From: Archivesica marissinica
Lineage: Eukaryota; Mollusca; Bivalvia; Venerida; Vesicomyidae
Reading direction: 5' to 3'
Assembly: GCA_014843695.1 (NCBI GenBank)
Contig: CM026397.1
Span: 40,200,651 to 40,264,650 of the forward strand
Length of the DNA stretch: 64,000 nt
Under the pieces are notes generated by a model that was not told the origin of the DNA, did no database searches, and worked only from the letters and a program-made list of their open reading frames with translations. A program made the translations under genes and the position numbers. Shown here piece after piece: positions 32,117 through 44,800 of this stretch (positions within the stretch are counted from its first letter, which is position 1; each line of letters starts with the position of its first letter).

Positions 32117-32310
32117 GTGTCACATAAAAAACCCAATTGCCATTTACTACACTCCTCCCCACTTTATCAAGAAGTGTGGTACATCAGGGAGGACTTCCTC
32201 CACATCATTATGGGTCTGTTCTTCAGGCACCATACGTCTGACCGGCTTGTGACGTCCCTAGTCGGGAATGACATTCTGTGCACCTACTTGGTGTCTGACC
32301 CCCAAGTAGG
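32117..32310 (+). other. Possible exon remnant, unidentified
   Basis: An open stretch reads EVWYIREDFLHIIMGLFFRH then HTSDRLVTSLVGNDILCTYL, with protein-like composition, and ends at CCCAAGTAG/GTATGT, a possible donor. No family is recognised and no acceptor is obvious. The next ~40 bases downstream (32335-32372) are a SINE E fragment. Confidence 0.22.
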
Positions 32311-32334
32311 TATGTTCCAATTCTTCTTTTCCTG

Positions 32335-32372
32335 GGCAGGCTTAGCCGACGTAAGCGGTTAACCAGTACTTA
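32335..32372 (-). mobile_element. SINE family E core fragment
   Basis: CCTGGGCAGGCTTAGCCGAC then GTAAGCGGTTAACCAGTACT matches only the core of family E on the minus strand. Confidence 0.65.
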
Positions 32373-32447
32373 GTCCATCACCGGACCCGAATACAGATCT
32401 TGCTTAGTGCCTCACACCTAAGCCATGATCCGTTCTTACTGATCGGC

Positions 32448-33580
32448 TTACTTGGGAGGTTGATGGTGCAAATAAAGTCGACGTGCATTTCCCACAGCCA
32501 CTTTCATCACATCATCCCATTTGCCTCCCCTGATCTTGGCCACCTCTTCAGCTACCATGCCAATTAGGGCTGGTGTGGTACGTTTGTGACCAAAGAAATG
32601 GAAATATGGAGCATCTGTTTCCACCAGCAACTGGGACTCTTCCATTTCCTTTACCATTAGGATGCGGTCCTTCTGTTGCTCCCTAAAGAACTGATGGACC
32701 AACTTGGTAAAAGCAAAGTAGGTGTTTGGGAAGTGCTCCAGTCTGACGATGCTGGAATCCCCACTAAAGCAATGCAGATGTATAAGCTGCTCCCGCTTAA
32801 TACTGGCCAGCCAGTAGCACAAATAGCAGGCTAGTGTAGGCCTCGCCATTGTCTACACCGGCCATCCCTCTGCAGTGGAGGACAAGCACGTGTCTAGCCT
32901 GGAATAGCTCCAGGGTTTGCCCCAGCTTCCGAATTTGTCCAGTTCACTTTTCAACTGGTTCCAGGGTTCCCGCTGTCAGTCGCCAGTGGCGCCAATTGTG
33001 ACAAAACCCAATAATTGGATTTTTTTTTTGGGCACCTGTTTTTGTCAAATACATGGCTTCAAAATATTTATTTGTGAACTGTCTGGTTTTTAGTTGGCGC
33101 CAACTTTTTTTTAATTGGCTCTAGTGTTTTTCGTTTGGCGACAGACATGGCGCAGCCAAACATTCAGACAGCGGGAACCATGGATCTAACCCCACCAAGT
33201 CCGGAGACATCTGGGTATTCTAGGAGCTGTTGCAGCTGCTGGAGGTTTGATCCTGTAGCCTCCTTTTTGAGGTGTAGTCCCACACAGATAACAACCCCTT
33301 GTCTCTTCCAGGCATTGACTTCCTCGGGAGTTGGGTATGTCTCGGGGTCACATAAATTAGCTACGGCCCCTACCAACTTCACCATATGTGCTTCATCCGG
33401 TGTTACCGAGTCACAGATCAGGGCCAAACTAGAATCCCACGGAAGCTTATATTCGCTGCGGGTTCGATCTAGGTGGCAGTGACCATCGAATGCTGCAGGG
33501 ATCTTCTGTACCTGAGCCACTTCTTCATTCGTTAGGGGGGAACTGGTCCACCAACGACTGCAGGCGATGAAATTTCCCAT
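32448..33580 (-). pseudogene. TatD-family metal-dependent hydrolase, broken
   Basis: Minus strand. From Met at 33580 the frame reads MGNFIACSRWW, then the metal-site signature FDGHCHLDRT, VVICVGLH and DVSGLGGVRS, where a 221-bp insert (32962-33182) interrupts it. Beyond the insert the gene resumes (LELFQARHVLVLHCRGMAG), is frameshifted near 32845, then continues through HLHCFSGD, LLVETDAPYF and VAVGNARRLYLHH to the stop at 32448. The DxHxH, HCFSG and ETDAP motifs are TatD hallmarks (deoxyribonuclease-type TIM-barrel enzymes). A stop in EK*TG near 32945 and the frameshift add to the damage. No introns are apparent in the ~1.1 kb, which could mean a retrocopy; the ancestral structure is unknown. 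Confidence 0.82.
32962..33182. mobile_element. 221-bp TIR insert inside TatD pseudogene
   Basis: Left end CAGGGTTCCCGCTGTC, right end GACAGCGGGAACCATG (inverted match with one difference), followed inward by a weaker GTCGCC/GGCGAC inverted match. A hAT-like terminus is suggested by CAGGG. No 8-bp target duplication was found on inspection. Confidence 0.75.
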
Positions 33581-34539
33581 TTTACAAAAATAAACACGTA
33601 TTTCTTTATATTTACCTCTGTTTAAGGGATTTTTAAATGGGATTAATGAAAACATCAACATTTGCATACTTTCAAATAAAATGTGAATATTTATCTGCTT
33701 TACACGCAGTTTGCTCTTTCATAAGTAATATGTGAAATCCATAAGTACCAAAGCATCTGTTTTTAGAGCAATGACGTCATTCGCTTGCCGGAAGTAAACA
33801 AAAATCACATGAATAAACAAAGGTCGAAAATAGACGGCCAATATCAGGGATGTTGATGATAATGCTCTTATTCAGTTTTTGAACCAAGTAAAATTGACAT
33901 GGAGATTTAGGCACACCAAGGCAATTGCCTCGGTTAAAATTTTCAAAGCCATGAAAAATGAAATAAATAAAATGCAAAAAATATCCCTTTGCTGTATAAA
34001 ATGTTGACTGTTAGAGTTGAAAGGTCAGTACATTATACGTCTAAACTCTTAAATCAGAAAACGCAGGAAATAGCTTCTATAGCCCAACAATTTTAAGGGG
34101 GAACATGCCCCCGGACCCGACCATCCTAGATTGCCTCGGTGGAAATTTTCCTCTGGCTACGGTACTGAGGTTACTATATTTAGAATTTTTATAAAAACAA
34201 AATAGTTTTATTTTAGTGATACAAGGCATGTATTTCAGATAATTTTATCATAAAATGTGAAAATTTGGGAAAATATCAATCAGCTAGTATTTTCACTTGA
34301 TGCATAATAATATAGCGCTGCGAGAAATGAACAGACGGGAAATGAACAGACGGGTAATTTGCAGTACTTCCATTATGTTTCTTTAGGAAATTGTTATCTG
34401 CCATCAAATTGTTATAATTGCCTCAATCAATATCTCATTTTGCAACCTGCGACAGTCTTTCATCAATATCAAGCTGAATAATCCAATTCCACCAGATTTA
34501 AGCATTTAATTTGAAACTAATACTGGACAGAACCTGATC
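33581..34539. other. Non-coding stretch with a hAT-like remnant
   Basis: Around 33900-34165 there is a dispersed-repeat remnant: GCAATTGCCTCGGTTAAAAT at its left and, at its right, GATTGCCTCGGTGGAAATTT followed by CTGGCTACGGTACTG, an inverted hAT-type end. Its interior has GGGGGAACATGCCCCCGGAC, similar to 15905-15945. The rest shows nothing recognisable. Confidence 0.45.
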
Positions 34540-35120
34540 AAACTTTGATTGAAGCACCCTGACATTGACCTACATGCATCAAACTTTGATTGAAGCACCC
34601 TGACATTGACCTACATGCATCAAACTTTGATTGAAGCACCCTGACATTGACCTACATGCATCAAACTTTGATTGAAGCACCCTGACATTGACCTACATGC
34701 ATCAAACTTTGATTGAAGCACCCTGACATTGACCTACATGCATCAAACTTTGATTGAAGCACCCTGACATTGACCTACATGCATCAAACTTTGATTGAAG
34801 CACCCTGACATTGACCTACATGCATCAAACTTTGATTGAAGCACCCTGACATTGACCTACATGCATCAAACTTTGATTGAAGCACCCTGACATTGACCTA
34901 CATGCATCAAACTTTGATTGAAGCACCCTGACATTGACCTACATGCATCAAACTTTGATTGAAGCACCCTGACATTGACCTACATGCATCAAACTTTGAT
35001 TGAAGCACCCTAACATTGACCTACATGCATCAAACTTTGATTGAAGCACCCTGACATTGACCTACATACATCAAACTTTGATTGAAGCACCCTGACATTG
35101 ACCTACATACATCAAACTTT
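34540..35120. repeat. 41-bp minisatellite
   Basis: About fourteen near-identical copies of CATCAAACTTTGATTGAAGC then ACCCTGACATTGACCTACATG. Only one or two substitutions per few units; recent homogenisation is likely. Confidence 0.97.
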
Positions 35121-35278
35121 GCACATATTAAATTTCTCTCAAGACAAACTATGATCACGATCAAATGTTAGGAAGCTTTTAAAATCTTCAAAGCAGAATG
35201 GAGGAATCACAGAATTGTCTTCATTCTTCCATCCGTCCGTAGCATTTTGTGTCCATATCTTCTAACCATCTGTAGGCT

Positions 35279-35500
35279 GTCCGAATAGTGCAGTGGTTAG
35301 CGCACTCACTTCTCATCAATGCAACCCGGGTTCGATCCTTGGACCGGGAAGTACGGTGGTCGCCAGATTGGACAGGTGGGTTTTCTCCGGGTACTCCGGT
35401 TTCCTCCCACACATTTACGCTTTCATCCGCACCAACAAGAGTGATTAACATAAGTTGTTAAAGCTTGCTTCACAATCGTTGTAACATAAATAAAGTTTTA
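35279..35500 (+). mobile_element. SINE family B, full copy
   Basis: Head GTGCAGTGGTTAGCGCACTC, B box GGGTTCGATCC, body TTTTCTCCGGGTACTCCGGT, tail AGTGATTAACATAAGTTGTT then CACAATCGTTGTAACATAAA. It sits between two unrelated minisatellites. Confidence 0.9.
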
Positions 35501-35699
35501 GCACTTGAGGAAATGTTAAGTACTTTAATGACATGGATCAAATGTGCACCACATCTAGACAACTTGCAGGACCCATGATCCGGACCCATGATCCAACCAG
35601 GTCAGTTCAAGGTCATGGTAAATGTAACGGGTCCAATGTTAAGTAACTACTTGTTGTGTCTGGTACATTGAAGGATTTTATTGACATGGGTCGGATGTT

Positions 35700-36028
35700 C
35701 CAACCACTTCGAGACTACATGTATGTGCACAACCCATATTCCCGAGACTACATGTATGTGCACAACCCATATTCCCGAGACTTCGAGACTACATGTATGT
35801 GCACAACCCATATTCCAACCACTTCGAGACTACATGTATGTGCACAACCCATATTCCAACCACTCCGAGACTACATGTATGTGCACAACCCATATTCCAA
35901 CCACTTCGAGACTACATGTATGTGCACAACCCATATTCCAACCACTTTGAGACTACATGTATGTGCACAACCCATATTCCAACCACTTCGAGACTACATG
36001 TATGTGCACAACCCATATTCCAACCACT
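35700..36028. repeat. 41-bp minisatellite (second sequence)
   Basis: About eight units of ACCACTTCGAGACTACATGT then ATGTGCACAACCCATATTCCA, with two shortened units at the left edge. Unrelated in sequence to the 41-bp array at 34540. Confidence 0.95.
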
Positions 36029-36120
36029 TACGTTGAAGACCAAGCTCACACTTACATGTCGAAGGTCACATAGCTATACAGATGTATATACATTACTCAC
36101 TCATGATTACTGTCATGTCT

Positions 36121-36355
36121 GTCCGATTAGCGCAGTGGTTAGCATGCTCGCTTCTCACCAATGCAACCTGGGTTCGATCCTCGGACCGGGAAGAATGTGA
36201 GATGGTCGCCATATCTGACATGTGTGTTTTCTCCGGGTACTCCCGTTTCATCCCACACGAATGCCCACATAATTATACGCTTTCACCCTCGCTAATGAGA
36301 GTGATTAATATAAGTTGCTAAATATGGCTTCACAATCGTTGTAAAATAAATAAAC
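36121..36355 (+). mobile_element. SINE family B, full copy
   Basis: Head GATTAGCGCAGTGGTTAGCA, B box GGGTTCGATCCTCGG, the conserved body, and tail GAGTGATTAATATAAGTTGC, CACAATCGTTGTAAAATAAA. Confidence 0.9.
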
Positions 36356-36655
36356 GATTATGTCTGCTCTGTAGGTCCTTACCACCGAAGTGATTTTCAT
36401 GAACTTTGGGTACATGTCAATCACATTGAGGCAACATACAGAACCACATTGGTTCTAAGTCAAGGTTGCACTCAAAAAGGTCAAGTAGGTAGTGTTAGTT
36501 TTATATCTCGTGAACTATCTTTAACCCTTCCCAATATACAGATATAAGCTAATATATGATTATATCTCCATACATATGACATCCATATTTAGCTATCGAT
36601 CATTGGATTAGCAGTCCATATATCTACCTCACCTCCATAGGTATTAATGGGACTA

Positions 36656-36825
36656 CAGTTAAGCCCATGTTAGAGGTCACCTCTATTAAGCAGCCAACCT
36701 GTATTAAGTAGCCAATATGTTGTTTTATTATACATTTTCCCTGTATTATTAATTAAGCACCCACCTTTCGCTAAGCAGCCACTTTCTGTGATTCCCTTGA
36801 CTGGTTGATTAAGACAGGTTTGACA
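36656..36825 (+). mobile_element. CAGTCAAACC-type MITE, copy Q1
   Basis: A diverged copy starting CAGTTAAGCCCATGTTAGAG after TA and ending in AAGACAGGTTTGACAG. The interior alternates TATTAAGCAGCCAACCTG-type words. Ends and the TA flank suggest the pogo/Tigger branch. Confidence 0.75.
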
Positions 36826-36930
36826 GGACCTGAGATACTGGGATTTATTGTGAATGCTGGTTTGGCTACTACATTGTCAATGTATATGGTATTGGTGTCA
36901 AGAGCCGTTTCTATGTGAATTATGGTTTAA

Positions 36931-37420
36931 AGTCAAACCTGTCTTAAGCAGCCAGCCAAGGGTATCACAGAAAGTGGCTGCTTATCACAGGTGCAGGGAT
37001 CATTTTAGAGGGCGATGTGGGCGAAATTGTCGCTCTAGGGACCCTGACTTCGCCCTCTGGGGGCCCCACTTCTCCCTAAAAAAAAAATGTGTTTTTGATT
37101 TTTACGATTTTCAAACAAATTTTGGCTAGTAAGATACACTGGCCCATTATAAAGCACTCCTTCTATTCAAATGTGGTATTTAATGGTTGTACTGTGCATT
37201 TTAACCCTATTTTGCAGAAGTATATTAAAGAACACCATTTAAGGAAGCGATCACGCGCTTTCTCACTTCTCCCAAAAATTCTGACCTAGAATGAACCCTG
37301 CAGGTGGCTGCTTAATAGAGGACAAATGTATAATAAATCAACATATAGGGAATCTGGAAACTGGCTGCTTAATACAGGTTGGCTGCTTAATAGAGGTGAC
37401 CACTAACACAGGTTTGACTG
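36931..37420 (-). mobile_element. CAGTCAAACC-type MITE, copy Q2 (split)
   Basis: From AGTCAAACCTGTCTTAAGCA to GCCACT-like words (TGACCACTAACACAGGTTTG, ACTG) before TA. The family's internal words GTGGCTGCTTA and CTGGCTGCTTAATACAGGTT are present. It is split by the 307-bp insert at 36994-37300. Confidence 0.82.
36994..37300. mobile_element. 307-bp TIR insert within MITE Q2
   Basis: Ends CAGGGATCATTTTAG and inverted CAGGGTTCATTCTAG, flanked by CAGGTG at 36988-36993 and 37301-37306. In uninterrupted family copies (for example Q3 inverted) the site reads CACAGGTGGCTGC, so the repeat is a target duplication of about 6 bp. Confidence 0.82.
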
Positions 37421-38235
37421 TATTCTGGAGCGAAAAAAAGGCAGTGGTTCAGAAAAGTGGTAGGGTGCATTCTGAAAGGTAGCGTCGCATCTGATCAGGA
37501 TCATTGTTGTTTGCTATTCAGCCAAGTGTTTTAGCTCCACTATCCGAATAGCAAACAGCATAGAGCCTGGTCATACGGAAAAAATTCTGTGCCTTTTGAT
37601 CTGGCTCTATGCTGCTTGCAAACACGAATATACTCGTTTCCAGCACAGTAAGGGTTAACCCCCAGTAAACAAACAGACCTTCATGTTGCAGGGGGGGCGG
37701 ATATAGCTTTCCTTCAGACTGAATCATTGTTAGGTATTGATTTTGTTTTGCAGATCTCCAGACACCTGCAGACAGATTGGATATAGGGATGTCATCTACA
37801 GCTTCTTACAACTATATATGACAGAAACATGCACTGAAACTCACATTTCTCAATTAGTGGACTAATACACTCCTTGGTATGTTTGAAATCCCGGATTACT
37901 CGGTAGAGCTGGACAGGATGGCTGGATTTAAACCATACCAGATATTAAGATGAAATAAAACGTTGCTCTACATGGTTGTATAATTATTTTATAAGTTCCA
38001 AAACGGGATCTGAAAGATATTTTATGATTTTGTAATGGAAAAAGGTAAAGGAGACTACATTACAAGTATAATTAAATTGATTAGTAATCTAACTAATTGT
38101 GTGAAGATAAAGGTGTGACATTCATCCTTCTAGTGAGACAGTGAGAAGTTCAATAATCAATATTGAGTGGACAGATCCTATTGATTTACAGTTTATTGAG
38201 ATATGTTTGTTTCATATGTATTCAGTTTACCGGTA

Positions 38236-38412
38236 CAGTCAAACCCTTGTTAGTGGTCATCTCTATTAAGCAGCCAACCTGTATTAAGCAGCCAGTTTCC
38301 AGATTCCCAATATGTTGTTTTATTATTCATTTGACCTCTATTAAGCAGCCACCTGTGCTAAGCAGCCACTCTCTTAGATTCCCTTGGCTGGCTGCTTCAG
38401 ACAGGTTTGACT
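38236..38412 (+). mobile_element. CAGTCAAACC-type MITE, copy Q3
   Basis: Complete ~177-bp copy, CAGTCAAACCCTTGTTAGTG to GACAGGTTTGACTA, flanked by TA. Confidence 0.85.
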
Positions 38413-38663
38413 ATATATCAATTCCAGCTGCCCATGCTCAACATGGGACAGTGAACGTGACATGGTTAGAACTTCTCTACTAAGAATATTGTATATTACA
38501 GACAGAACACAGATAAAGTTTGGTTATATAAGTTTATTCACTTCCAGTCCACGCCAATTAAAAGGAGCAGATTGAATTGAAAACGGTAAAAACCAATCTC
38601 AGTGTTTTTTAATTGTTCTAGAGCATCGTGGACCTACTGAGCAGCAATTTAGAACGTAGAATT

Positions 38664-38815
38664 ATGCAAATTTATTTTAGAGCGATTGCGAAACAATTTC
38701 TTACACCATTAGATTAAATGCGCTGGAGACCTCATAGCTGATGGAATCCATCGCCATGAGGGAGAGAACAGATAGAATGTGGAGTTAAATGTGACGCCTA
38801 AGGACATCGCCACGG
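38664..38815 (-). mobile_element. SINE family D, truncated
   Basis: Minus-strand tail (TTTCGCAATCGCTCTAAAAT) and body (GGCGATGGATTCCATCAGCT) without a head. It ends ~15 bp before the NHR exon start at 38829. Confidence 0.75.
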
Positions 38816-38828
38816 AAATTGATAAAAT

Positions 38829-41800
38829 ATGAGGTTTCATAGCTCACATGGTACGGCTATCACTTTATCGGAGGGAAAGAAGGTCGCAACGCGATCAGAT
38901 AACCATTTCTGTAATGGCATCGTATTTAGTGATCACCCAATTAAATGTGGACAGAAGGTGTGTATTGAACTGGCTTATACAAATATCTGGAGTGGGGCTC
39001 TTAGGATTGGCTTCACATGTGATGATCCAGCGAAGCTGGGGACATCTGAATTACCCAAGTATGCACTTCCACACCTGGCAAAGAAGGAAGGTTATTGGAT
39101 ACGCCCAGTCGGAGAAAACTTGACAGGCGATAGCTATCAGCTCATGTTCTACATCGGTAGTGATGGGAATGTACAGTTTTTTGTGAACAATGAACACAAG
39201 GGGGCGCTGCTTGTTGGACTTCCTGCAGACAAGGCATTCTGGGTACTGTTTGATATTTACGGCAACACCAAAGGCATTAAACTTGTCAAATCAGGTTAGT
39301 TGTATATATGTTAATGTTTCTTCATAAAAGTTATTTAGTTTATAAACATTTATTTTAGCTCGATTGCGAAACAAGTTCTTATAACTTATATTAATCACTC
39401 TCGAGACCTCATTCCTGATGGAATCCATCGCCACAAGGGAGAGATAGACCTCATTCCTAATGGAATCCATTGCCATGAGGGAGAAATAGACCTCATTCCT
39501 GATGGAATCCATCGCCACGAGGGAGAGATAGACCTCATTCCTGATGGAATCCGTCGCCAAAAGTTATTTGCTCATGACATTGCATAGCTGCAACAACTGC
39601 AGTTTTAATTCAACATTTCAAAGAAAACTTTACCTACCACAATAAGTAAGACAGTCTTACTAATTATAAATAATATAGATATTTTTGTAAGCACTTTCCA
39701 TACTAACACAGACTTTTACAATCATTTTCCTCACTAACACAGACTTTTACAATCATTTGCCTCACTAATACAGACTTTTACAATCATTTGCCTCACTAAT
39801 ACAGACTTTTACAATCATTTGCCTCACTAATACAGACTTTTACAATCATTTGCCTTACTAATACAGACTTTTACAATCATTTGCCTCACTAACACAAACT
39901 TTTACAATCATTTTCCTCACTAATACAGACTTTTACAATCATTTTCCTTACTAATACAGACTTTTACAATCATTTGCCTCACTAATACAGACTTTTACAA
40001 TCATTTGCCTCACTAATACAGACTTTTACAATCATTTGCCTTACTAATACAGACTTTTACAATCATTTGCCTCACTAATACAGACTTTTACAATCATTTT
40101 CCTCACTAACACAGACTTTTACAATCATTTTCCTCACTAACACAGACTTTTACAATCATTTTCCTTACTAATACAGACTTTTACAATCATTTGCCTCACT
40201 AATACAGACTTTTACAATCATTTGCCTCACTAATACAGACTTTTACAATCATTTGCCTTACTAATACAGACTTTTACAATCATTTGCCTCACTAATACAG
40301 ACTTTTACAATCATTTTCCTCACTAACACAGACTTTTACAATCATTTTCCTCACTAACACAGACTTTTACAATCATTTTCCTCACTAACACAGACTTTTA
40401 CAATCATTTGCCTCACTAATACAAACTTTTACAATCATTTGCCTCACTAATACAGACTTTTACAATCATTTGCCTCACTAATACAGACTTTTACAATCAT
40501 TTGCCTCACTAATACAGACTTTTACAATCATTTGCCTCACTAATACAGACTTTTACAATCATTTGCCTAATACAAACTTAGAATCATGTGCCTTACTACC
40601 TAATACAAACTTAGAATCATGTGCCTTACCACCTAATACAAACTTAGAATCATTTGCCTTACTACCTAATACAAGCTTAGAATCATTGCCTTACTACCTA
40701 ATACAAACTTAGAATCATTTGCCTTACTACCTAATACAAACTTAGAATCATTTGCCTTACTAAAACAAGCTTAGAATCATTTGCCTTACTACCTAATACA
40801 AACTTAGAATCATTGCCTTACTACCTAATACAAACTTAGAATCATGTGCCTTACTACCTAATACAAGCTTAGAATCATTGCCTTACTACCTAATACAAAC
40901 TTAGAATCATGTGCCTTACTACCTAATACAAACTTAGAATCATTTGCCTTACTACCTAATACAAGCTTAGAATCATTGCCTTACTACCTAATACAAACTT
41001 AGAATCATTTGCCTTAATACCTAATACAAACTTAGAATCATTTGCCTTACTAAAACAAGCTTAGAATCATTTGCCTTACTACCTAATACAAACTTAGAAT
41101 CATTGCCTTACTACCTAATACAAACTTAGAATCATTTGCCTTACTACGTAATACAAACTTAGAATCATTTGCCTTACTACCTAATACAAACTTAGAATCA
41201 TTGCCTTACTTCCTACTACAAACTTAGAATCATTGCCTTACTACCTAATACAAACTTAGAATCATTGCCTTACTACCTAATACAAACTTAGAATCATTTG
41301 CCTTACTTCCTAATACAAACTTAGAATCATTTGCCTTACCACCTAATACAAACTTAGAATCATTTGCCTTACTACCTAATACAAGCTTAGAATCATTGCC
41401 TTACTACCTAATACAAACTTAGAATCATTTGCCTTACTACCTAATACAAACTTAGAATCATTTGCCTTACTAAAACAAGCTTAGAATCATTTGCCTTACT
41501 ACCTAATACAAACTTAGAATCATTGCCTTACTACCTAATACAAACTTAGAATCATGTGCCTTACTACCTAATACAAGCTTAGAATCATTGCCTTACTACC
41601 TAATACAAACTTAGAATCATGTGCCTTACTACCTAATACAAACTTAGAATCATTTGCCTTACTACCTAATACAAGCTTAGAATCATTGCCTTACTACCTA
41701 ATACAAACTTAGAATCATTTGCCTTAATACCTAATACAAACTTAGAATCATTTGCCTTACTAAAACAAGCTTAGAATCATTTGCCTTACTACCTAATACA

Positions 41801-44800
41801 AACTTAGAATCATTGCCTTACTACCTAATACAAACTTAGAATCATTTGCCTTACTACGTAATACAAACTTAGAATCATTTGCCTTACTACCTAATACAAA
41901 CTTAGAATCATTGCCTTACTTCCTACTACAAACTTAGAATCATTGCCTTACTACCTAATACAAACTTAGAATCATTTGCCTTACTACCTAATACAAACTT
42001 AGAATCATTTGCCTTACTACCTAATACAAACTTAGAATCATTGCCTTACTACCTAATACAAACTTAGAATCATTTGCCTTACTACGTAATACAAGCTTAG
42101 AATCATTTGCCTTACTACCTAATACAAACTTAGAATCATTTGCCTTACTACCTAAAACAAGCTTAGAATCATTTGCCTTACTACCTAATACAAACTTAGA
42201 ATCATTGCCTTACTACCTAATACAAACTTAGAATCATTTGCCTTACTACATAATACAAGCTTAGAATCATTTGCCTTACTACCTAATACAAACTTAGAAT
42301 CATTTGCCTTACTACGTAATACAAGCTTAGAATCATCTGCCTTACTACCTAATACAAACTTAGAATCATTTGCCTTACTACGTAATACAAGCTTAGAATC
42401 ATTTGCCTTACTTCCTAATACAAGCTTAGAATCATTTGCCTTACTACCTAATACAAACTTAGAATCATTTGCCTTACTTCCTAATACAAACTTAGAATCA
42501 TTTGCCTTACTTCCTAATACAAACTTAGAATCATTTGCCTTGCTGAATAAGTATTTACTGAACTGGAACAGAATTCGTCTCTACGCTTTATGAACACATT
42601 GTTTATGACAATTGAAGATCCATTTGTAAATATAGATGCTTCCAAGATAATAATAATTGTGTTTGAATCCCAAGTGGTTTTGTGCATCAGATTCCAGGTA
42701 GCTTACTAAATGGGGTTGTACAGTATAGGGTTTAATCACATGAGCTGGAAATGAGATAGTACAGCATAGCATTTAAATAAGAACTGGAAATTAAATGGGG
42801 TTGTACAGTATAGCTTTTAATCCCTGGAGCTGGAAATGGGGTCGTACAGTATAGCTTTTAATCCCTGGAGCTGGAAATGGGGTCGTACAGTATAGCTTTT
42901 AATCCCTGGAGCTGGAAATTGGGTCGTACAGTATAGCTTTTAATCCCTGGAGTTGGAAATGGGGTCGTACAGTATAGCTTTTAATCCCTGGAGCTGGAAA
43001 TGGGGTCGTACAGTATAGCTTTTAATCCCTGGAGCTGGAAATGGGGTCGTACAGTATAGCTTTTAATCTTAGGAGTTGGAAATTGTACCCATTAAATGCA
43101 TTGCATCTCTAGCCTACACCCCCTCATAACATGTACAAACTTGCATGAAAGACCATGTCTATTAAGGGACCACTTGTATTAAGGGACCGCTTGTAATAAG
43201 GGACCACTTGTTTTAAGGGACCACTTTTTCAGTTACCATTTGTGTTGTTAAGGAACAAATTAGCCTGTATAAAGCCCCATTATGCATTTACCTAGAATGT
43301 GCCGCACATCAAGATAGTGCAAGGATCGGCTGATTAGATATTGTGATTATTGTCGTGTATTTTCGTTTTTCAATAATAAATGATTACGATAAAGAGTAAA
43401 AATTGGAAAAAACCTGCTTTTTGTGAAATTACAATTTGTAAATTACCTCCCTTTGTGGATGTTTTTTTAATATAAAATCACTTATGACTCTGTAAATGGT
43501 GGTCTAATAAGCTTAACACTATGATAAGTATAGTATTATTTTTCCAACCGAAGAAAAAAAATTGCATAAAGAGACTTTAATGGACCATTCCTGCTAAGAG
43601 AACCCTTCCCTTTTTTTATTATTATACAAATTTATTTTAGCTCGATTGCGAAACAAGTTATTTCAACTTATATTAATCACTCTCGAGACCTCATTCCTGA
43701 TGGAATCCATCGCCACAAGGGAGAGAGAAGAGGCAACGTGGAATTTAAATGCCTTGCCTAAGGGCACAATCGTAACGGCTCCAGCGGGGCCCTTCCCTTT
43801 GGTGGCCTCATTACAAGTTTGACTGCATATATTTGGTGGAGTTTTAAGCTGGAGATTATATATACAATACATTTGGAGGGCCCTAACGAGGATTAGACCA
43901 GAACTGATTAGTCTTCTAAACATAAAGAGGTATAATCTATCTCTAATTCTCTATCTATTTGATGGTTTAAGTTTAAGTTGCCTATTAACCCATTCAACCC
44001 CAAGTAACTGACATGGACTGGTGCATTCAACCCCAAGTAACTGACATGGACTGGTGCGTGATATTTTCAGACCAATAAATTAATAAGAAAATTACCTTTG
44101 GACCAGTTCATTTATCAAAATGGGTAATTTTATCTAAAAATAGTAATAATTATTACTGGCAAAAAAGTGCAGATCCTGATGAGACGGCTCGTCACGAGCC
44201 GGCTCATCTGGATCTACACTTTTCATAAGCCTATTTAGAGGCCTGTGGGGTTGAAAGGGTTAAATACATAGTAAAAAGTAAAAACATACAGTCTGTTCAT
44301 TTATATTTCCAATCTTTCATTTCTTCTGATACCACATCCACTGTGAAGAGGTATTCAAATCAAACTGAAAAACAGTGAAAATATTACAAATGTAATGTTC
44401 AGAATTGACACCGGGTCACCTGTGAATGACGTCACTGTGTTTACACACTGTATTCCTCCGCCAAATATGACTGTATACCCCACCTTCAGTTTGCATTGCC
44501 TGACATCTTTTCTTCACATCAACTATTCTGAGTCCGCCTCCGTGGTCGAGTGGTTAAGGTCGCTGACTTGTATATCACTGTAACCTATCATCACTGATGG
44601 TCACGGGTTTGAGCCCTGCAATCAGGCCGTGTCTCATTTATATGAAAAAGTTGGCAGTTTCTTACGGAGGTTGGTGCACCCAAGTACTGGTTAACTGCTG
44701 GAAGTACTGGTTAACCGCTGGAGCCTGCCCAGAAAAGGTGTTGTAGGTAAACTGCCCGCCGGCGATATAGCCCAAAATGGTGCTGATGCAGGCGTAAAAC

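Noticed and set aside
34540..36028. Regular direct repeats resembling a CRISPR array
   Set aside because: Units are directly adjacent with no unique spacers, the sequence is eukaryotic, and no cas-like genes exist.
37740..38110. Possible 5' exon of the NHR gene after TTTTGTTTTGCAG at 37754
   Set aside because: The acceptor looks good, but the following sequence has stops in all frames and no donor leading to 38829 was convincing; it may be untranslated but cannot be supported.
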